The position numbers and the translations under genes were made by a program. Shown here one piece after another: positions 5,363 through 9,203 of a stretch of 9,203 nucleotides of DNA. The notes below the pieces were generated by a model. It worked only from the letters and a program-made list of their open reading frames with translations. It did no database searches and was not told where the DNA came from. Source of the DNA: a bacterium (GTDB taxonomy: Bacteria > Chloroflexota > Dormibacteria > UBA8260 > Bog-877); NCBI GenBank assembly GCA_021802115.1, contig JAKABA010000155.1, positions 1-9,203 on the forward strand. The letters are read 5' to 3'. The stretch's first letter is position 1. Each line of letters begins with the position of its first letter.

Positions 5363-6751
5363 GTGGCCTACATCCCTGCCGCCCCATTTCTGAGTCCCGG
5401 GGACAACGCCTGGCAGTTGACGGCCGCCACATTTGTCGGGCTGCAGTCGATCCCGGGCCTGGCGATTCTGTACGGAGGGGTGGTCAAGCGCAAGTGGGCC
5501 GTCAGTTCCGCCCTCATGGCCGTGTACGCCTTCGCAGCGGTGATGGTGGTGTGGGTCCTGGCCGGCTTCAACATGGGCTTCGGGCACCCCTGGCTGGGGG
5601 CGGTGGTTGGGATCCCCCAGCCCACTCTCAGCGCCCTCAGCGAAGAGGCGCGGGCGTCGATTCCCCTGCTGCAAGGGCTGATGCCGCAGATGACGATACC
5701 TCAGTCATCGCTCATCTACTTCCAGTTCGTATTCGCCGCCATCGCCCCCATCATCCTGGCCGGGGCCGTCTTCGGCCGGATGAACCTGCGGGCTTGGATG
5801 ATATTCGTACCCGCCTGGTCGCTGCTGGTCTACAGCGTCAACGCCTTCATGATCTGGGGCGGCGGCTGGCTCTCGCAGCTGGGGGTGGTGGACTACAGCG
5901 GTGGATACGTCATCCACGTCGCGGCCGGAATCTCGGGCTTCGTGGCTGCCCTGGTGGTCGGTCCCCGCGTCCTGGAGGACCAGCGCGACTTCAAGCCGAA
6001 CAACATGCTCCTGGCGGTGGCCGGGGCCGGCATCCTCTGGCTGGGCTGGAACGGTTTCAACGGAGGCGACCCCTACTTCGCCAACGCCGATGCGGCAGCC
6101 GCCGTGCTGAACACCAACCTGGCGACCGCGGTGGCCCTGCTGGCGTGGTTCCTCTTGGACATGACTCTCAATCGCAAGCTCTCCATGGTCGGCGCCATCA
6201 ACGGCATGATCTGCGGGCTGGTCGCGATCACGCCCGCGGCCGGCTACGTTGACGGCTCCGGGGCGATGCTCATCGGGCTTCTGGGCGCGGGGATTCCCTG
6301 GTTGACCATGAATCGCCTCAGCGAGCGGTGGCCGTTTCGCAAGGCGGACGACACTCTGGGGGTGGTCCACACCCACCTGGTGGCCGGAGCCGTCGGAGGG
6401 ATCATGGTGGGACTGGTGGCGACCCCGGCGATGCTGGTGTATGTCGGGAGAGGTGGAGCCGGGGCGTCAGTCTCCGGCCTGCTCGCCGGGAACGCCCACC
6501 AGCTATTGGTGCAATGCCTGGGGCTGGTGGTGGTCACCGCGTACTCCGGAGCGATGACGTTCGGAATCCTGAAGGCCATCTCGCTGGTGGTCCCGTTGCG
6601 GCTGTCGGAGCGGGAGCTCGAGGGTGGGGACCGCCTCATCTTCAGCGAGGAGGTCTTCGAACTTCACCATCCGATACCACCACCGGATCCCATCGACATT
6701 CCCGCCGAACTGGATGGCCAACGGGCGCCGAGAGCACCGGTGCTGAGTTGA
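5363..6751 (+). CDS. amt: Ammonium transporter, Amt family, AMT2-like branch
   Basis: This is a polytopic inner-membrane channel or transporter for ammonium, normally a trimer of about 11-helix subunits. At 462 residues it has normal length. The twin pore histidines are present: H185 in DYSGGYVIHVAAG and H338 in DDTLGVVHTHLVAG. The ammonium-site aspartate D177, W165 (IWGGGW), GFNGG at 231-235 and an aromatic gate candidate F124 (QFVFAA) are also seen. The strings VKRKWAVSSALMAVYAFAAV, GRMNLRAW and DDTLGVVHTH resemble plant AMT2-type and related prokaryotic transporters more than E. coli AmtB, which has FGVHG at the second histidine. The C-tail lacks the usual HGExAY end that docks PII protein and instead reads SEEVFELHHPIPPPDP. 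No glnK/PII gene follows; ilvD converges from the other strand. No GlnR-like site was recognised upstream, so nitrogen control is not shown by the sequence. Confidence 0.95.
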   Translation: MAYIPAAPFLSPGDNAWQLTAATFVGLQSIPGLAILYGGVVKRKWAVSSALMAVYAFAAVMVVWVLAGFNMGFGHPWLGAVVGIPQPTLSALSEEARASIPLLQGLMPQMTIPQSSLIYFQFVFAAIAPIILAGAVFGRMNLRAWMIFVPAWSLLVYSVNAFMIWGGGWLSQLGVVDYSGGYVIHVAAGISGFVAALVVGPRVLEDQRDFKPNNMLLAVAGAGILWLGWNGFNGGDPYFANADAAAAVLNTNLATAVALLAWFLLDMTLNRKLSMVGAINGMICGLVAITPAAGYVDGSGAMLIGLLGAGIPWLTMNRLSERWPFRKADDTLGVVHTHLVAGAVGGIMVGLVATPAMLVYVGRGGAGASVSGLLAGNAHQLLVQCLGLVVVTAYSGAMTFGILKAISLVVPLRLSERELEGGDRLIFSEEVFELHHPIPPPDPIDIPAELDGQRAPRAPVLS

Positions 6752-6833
6752 TGAGGCCGGCATCGCCGCCCGTCGGCGCTGGTCACGGATGGGCAGCGAT
6801 GGCCGCGGCTACCCCTCGGGTCGAGGCCGAGCC

Positions 6834-6860
6834 GCCCAGGTCACGAGTCATGACCTCGGC
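6834..6860. repeat. Inverted repeat between convergent genes, possible two-way terminator
   Basis: GCCCAGGTCA and TGACCTCGGC pair over ten positions with one mismatch around a 7-base loop (CGAGTCA). The repeat lies 82 bases after the amt stop, on the far side of the gap from ilvD. There is no T-tract on either strand, so terminator function is a guess. An internal GTCATGAC palindrome allows an alternative fold. Confidence 0.3.
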
Positions 6861-7052
6861 CCCGATGGCGGGGCCGGTCGCCGGCTCGATCGACTCCGCA
6901 ACCGGGGCGGCCCCCGGTACCCAGCACCATCGCGAGCGTAAGGACGGCCTCCCCCCGGGTTGGCCGCTGGCCTGCCTGCGACCTCGGCAGCGGCCCCATG
7001 CATTGGCTCGTGGAGCCGATGACAGTCCGGCGCGGCTCAGGCGCCGCCGCAG

Positions 7053-7139
7053 TGGTTTCACGCCAGGGTGCTGCTGACGGCCCGCGGACTCTCGCCCACT
7101 GACGTCTTCGCCGAGCTGCGGCGCCGCCAATCCGGCTGA
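7053..7139 (+). pseudogene. Possible C-terminal remnant of hisE (phosphoribosyl-ATP pyrophosphatase)
   Basis: The frame from 7053 to the TGA at 7137-7139 reads WFHARVLLTARGLSPTDVF then AELRRRQSG. This matches the expected last helix pair of HisE: aromatic-His, VLL, a GL turn, then V..LR.R. E. coli HisIE ends with the comparable YHLLVLLQDQGL and LRKRH. The frame is closed by a stop at 7020-7022, and the catalytic N-terminal two-thirds (the GSYT and GEEA motifs) is absent nearby. In another frame, ERKDGLPPG around 6936-6962 weakly recalls the HisE N-terminus, which could mean a deleted and frameshifted gene. Too short to be functional; chance resemblance remains possible. Confidence 0.38.
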
Positions 7140-7239
7140 GCGGGGCCGACCAGCCACCTCGCCGCCGTCGCATCGGAGCACGTCGCCGGGTCCCACGCGC
7201 GAGCCGGAGGAGGTCAGCCAGGAGTTGCAGCAGTGGCTT

Positions 7240-8982
7240 CTACCCGCGCGCCGGGTCCTCCGGCCGCCCATCTGCGGCGGCCGGCACTGAGAGCACGGCC
7301 CCCTGGGCCGAGCTGCCCACCAGGTGGGCGTACCTCGAGAAGACGCCGCGCTCCACCGCCGGCGGCGGTTTCCAGGCCCGGCGGCGGTCGGCCCACTCCT
7401 GGTCTGACAGGTCGGCCGACATCGAGCGGCGCTCGACGTCGATGGTGACCTGGTCTCCGTCCCGGAGCAGGGCGATGGGGCCCCCGACCGCGGCCTCCGG
7501 TGCGGTGTGTCCGACCATGAGCCCATGGGTCGCGCCCGAGAACCGGCCATCGGTCAGCAGCGCCACGCTGTCGCCCAGCCCCTGTCCTACCAGCGCTCCC
7601 GTCACCCCCAGCATCTCCCGCATTCCGGGCCCCCCACGGGGACCCTCGTAGCGGATGACCACCACGTCCCCGGGCTGGATCCGGCGGCCCGCGACCGCGG
7701 CCATGGCGTCCTCTTCGCAGTCGAACACCCGGGCCGGTCCGGTGTGCAACCGCCACCGGTGGCCGGCGACCTTGACGACCGCCCCCTCTGGTGCCAGCGG
7801 CCCGTGGAGGATGACCGTGCCCCCGGTCGGGCTCAGGGGCTCTCGCACGCTCCGCACGACGTCCTGACCCTCTGGCTCCGGCCAGGCGGCGGCGGCCTCC
7901 GCAGCCGCCTCCCCGAGGGTCTGCCCGGTGCATGTGAGCGGCTCGCCGGCGAGCAGGTCGGCGTCCAGCAACTTGCGGGCCAGCAGCGCCACCCCGCCCG
8001 CGCGGGTCAGGTCGACGGCGTTGTAGCGCCCCCCCGGGCGCAGGTCGGCGAGCCAGGGCGTGCGCCGGCTGATTCGGTCGAAATCATCGATATGCAGCGG
8101 GATCCCGGCCTCGTTGGCGATCGCCAGCAGGTGCAGCACCGCGTTGGTCGAGCCGCCGCTGGCCATCACCCCGGCGATGGCGTTGGCGAAGGACTCGGGC
8201 CGGAGATAGCTGCTGGGGCGGCGGTTCGCCAGAACCATGTCGACGGCCCGCTGGCCCACCGCGGCGGCCACCGCCGGCTTGGCCGGGTCGGTGGCGGCCA
8301 CGCCTCCGGACTGCAGCGGCGCGATGCCCAGCAGCTCGATGGCCATCGCCATGGTGTTGGCCGTGAACTGGCCGCCGCAGGCCCCCGCGCCGGGGCAGGC
8401 GACGTCCTCGAGCGCGCGCAGCTCGTCGTCGGTGATCCTCCCGGCCTCGGCGGCGCCGATGGCCTCGAAGACGTCGATCACCGTTACGTCCCGGTCTCTA
8501 AACCGGCCCGGCTGGATGGATCCCCCGTACAGCAGGCATCCCGGGAGGTCCAGGCGGCAGAGCGCCATGGCGGCCCCCGGGATGGTCTTGTCACATCCCA
8601 CCAGGGCCACCACCCCGTCCAGGAGATGGCCACGGCAGACCAGCTCGATCGAGTCGGCGATGACCTCCCGACTCACCAGGGAGGCCTTCATGCCCTGGGT
8701 GCCCATCGCCACCCCGTCGCTGACGGCGATGGTGTTGAACTCCATCGGGGTCCCACCCGCCTCGCGCACCCCCCGCTTGACGTCCTCCGCCAGCGCGCGC
8801 AGCCCGAGATTGCAGGGCATCGTCTCGATCCAGGTGTTGGCCACTCCAATCAGAGGGCGGCTGAGGTCGTCATCGGAGTAACCAGCCCCCTTCAGCATGG
8901 CCCTGGCGGCGGCCCGCTCCCGGCCAACCACCAGCCCCCGGCTCGGCAACCCCGCAGCTGCAGATGTGGTCCCGCTCATCAT
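7240..8982 (-). CDS. ilvD: Dihydroxy-acid dehydratase
   Basis: This enzyme converts 2,3-dihydroxyisovalerate and 2,3-dihydroxy-3-methylvalerate to the keto acids that lead to valine, isoleucine and leucine. It is cytoplasmic and depends on an Fe-S cluster and Mg2+. The 580 residues match the family. The three cluster cysteines are C57 (TMPCNLG), C130 (VGCDKTIPG) and C202 ([14 protein letters not shown]). Also visible are D89 (VSDG), the D131-K132 pair of which the Lys is normally carbamylated, GPGMREML at 451-458 and the catalytic serine S482 in [12 protein letters not shown]. The sequence is complete to the SSAQGAV C-terminal region. ATG 8982 is chosen because GGGAGG lies seven bases upstream and the protein then starts as relatives do. 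An upstream in-frame start at 9132 would add 50 Arg/Gly/Pro-rich residues without similarity. The gene stands alone here; no ilvB, ilvN or ilvC is in the window. Confidence 0.97.
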   Translation of the reverse strand: MMSGTTSAAAGLPSRGLVVGRERAAARAMLKGAGYSDDDLSRPLIGVANTWIETMPCNLGLRALAEDVKRGVREAGGTPMEFNTIAVSDGVAMGTQGMKASLVSREVIADSIELVCRGHLLDGVVALVGCDKTIPGAAMALCRLDLPGCLLYGGSIQPGRFRDRDVTVIDVFEAIGAAEAGRITDDELRALEDVACPGAGACGGQFTANTMAMAIELLGIAPLQSGGVAATDPAKPAVAAAVGQRAVDMVLANRRPSSYLRPESFANAIAGVMASGGSTNAVLHLLAIANEAGIPLHIDDFDRISRRTPWLADLRPGGRYNAVDLTRAGGVALLARKLLDADLLAGEPLTCTGQTLGEAAAEAAAAWPEPEGQDVVRSVREPLSPTGGTVILHGPLAPEGAVVKVAGHRWRLHTGPARVFDCEEDAMAAVAGRRIQPGDVVVIRYEGPRGGPGMREMLGVTGALVGQGLGDSVALLTDGRFSGATHGLMVGHTAPEAAVGGPIALLRDGDQVTIDVERRSMSADLSDQEWADRRRAWKPPPAVERGVFSRYAHLVGSSAQGAVLSVPAAADGRPEDPARG

Positions 8983-9173
8983 CGATGCGCCTCCCGGCTG
9001 TGGTCGGCCGCCTCGGCAGCGGCGGCTCCGATGGAGACAAACCTTAGCAACCGTGGGCAGCCCGGGCCCGGCCCTGGCGGGCGCGGTCCGGGATCCCACC
9101 ACTCCCACGGCAGTTGTCTGTACAGCTGCCACTCGGTGAACGTTGGTGAGTCCACGACTGTGACACAGCTCAT
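8979..9173 (-). CDS. Possible 64-residue leader ORF overlapping the ilvD start
   Basis: The frame starts at ATG 9173, with GGAGG six bases upstream on the minus strand, and ends with a TGA that overlaps the ilvD ATG by four bases (ATGA). The peptide has no known domain. It has four Trp residues within twelve positions (W15, W23, W25, W26; [12 protein letters not shown]), then a Pro/Gly-rich stretch and an Ala-rich end. The overlap and ribosome binding site hint at translational coupling with ilvD. However, the proposed ilvD extended -10 lies inside this frame, so both may not be used together. It may be chance in such GC-rich DNA. Confidence 0.25.
   Translation of the reverse strand: MSCVTVVDSPTFTEWQLYRQLPWEWWDPGPRPPGPGPGCPRLLRFVSIGAAAAEAADHSREAHR
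8990..8995 (-). promoter_or_regulatory. Ribosome binding site of ilvD
   Basis: On the minus strand GGGAGG precedes ATG 8982 with a 7-base gap, which decides this start over the longer open frame that extends to 9132. Confidence 0.75.
9041..9049 (-). promoter_or_regulatory. Candidate extended -10 element of ilvD
   Basis: On the minus strand this reads TGCTAAGGT, fitting TG-N-TANNNT. A transcript would start near 9034 and carry a leader of about 50 bases before ATG 8982. No -35 is evident in the GC-rich sequence upstream. The core TAAGGTT string is shared with the csoR operon promoter. Confidence 0.35.
9109..9130. repeat. Inverted repeat upstream of ilvD
   Basis: GGCAGTTGT and ACAGCTGCC form 9-base arms with one mismatch around a 4-base loop. 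As plus-strand RNA the mismatch is a G-U pair; as ilvD-strand RNA it is C-A. The position, about 130 bases before the ilvD start, would suit an operator better than an attenuator. Nearby CTGTG-A-CACAG at 9158-9168 is a second short palindrome. Confidence 0.3.
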
Positions 9174-9203
9174 GCGGCCCCTCCCCCCCCTGCTGGGCTG
9201 GGC

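Larger units (their letters stand above)
6752..7239. other. Gene-free region between convergent amt and ilvD
   Basis: No intact gene is supported. The region holds an imperfect hairpin at 6834-6860 and a HisE-like C-terminal fragment at 7053-7139, listed separately. No T-run terminator was seen for either neighbouring gene. A GGAGGAGG-like string near 7206-7213 on the plus strand is not followed by a plausible coding frame. Confidence 0.6.

Noticed and set aside
6783..7550. Long minus-strand open frame of 255 codons across the amt-ilvD gap and the ilvD 3' end
   Set aside because: Most of it is antisense or out of frame with ilvD, the translation is Arg/Pro/Ser-rich without family resemblance, and such frames are common in very GC-rich DNA.
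8983..9132. N-terminal 50-residue extension of IlvD
   Set aside because: The extension is Arg/Gly/Pro-rich and unlike dehydratase N-termini; ATG 8982 has a well-placed GGGAGG.

Overview
The window is very GC-rich DNA with strong G/C preference at third codon positions, GTG and TTG starts beside ATG, and protein families that point to an actinobacterium or a close high-GC relative. The clues are a DevS/DevR-like two-component pair, an actinobacterial-type CsoR next to a SHOCT-domain membrane protein, and YHS domains of the 'VCHM' type. I cannot name the genus. I see no tRNA, rRNA, CRISPR array or intact mobile element.

Layout. (1) At 3-1674 is the 3' part of a GAF-type histidine kinase and its overlapping NarL/FixJ response regulator, together resembling mycobacterial DevS/DevR (DosS/DosR). 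(2) At 1675-2046 is a gene-free stretch. Its last 70 bases hold a 17-bp CsoR-type operator (ATACCC-N5-GGGTAT), an extended -10 box and a strong ribosome binding site. (3) At 2047-4724 is a putative copper-responsive operon: a SHOCT-domain membrane protein, CsoR (by a 4-bp ATGA overlap), then a large permease of the ArsP_1/DUF318 type carrying two YHS domains at its C-terminus. The second YHS domain has its own strong internal ribosome binding site and ATG. (4) At 4725-5362 is a long region with no gene I can support. (5) At 5363-6751 is an ammonium transporter whose motifs resemble the plant AMT2-like branch rather than E. coli AmtB. (6) At 6752-7239, between convergent genes, are a hairpin and a short reading frame that looks like the severed C-terminus of HisE. 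(7) At 7240-8982 on the minus strand is a full-length dihydroxy-acid dehydratase (ilvD), with an upstream leader region that includes an extended -10 and a small Trp-clustered ORF.

How the genes work together. The most coherent unit is the CsoR module. CsoR has the complete Cu(I) ligand set, and a matching operator lies over the expected promoter of its own transcript. The inferred role is metal-responsive expression of a membrane permease with cysteine-containing YHS domains. The permease's substrate cannot be read from the sequence. The two-component system upstream, the ammonium transporter and ilvD look like separate transcription units; nothing in the sequence ties them to the copper module except proximity.
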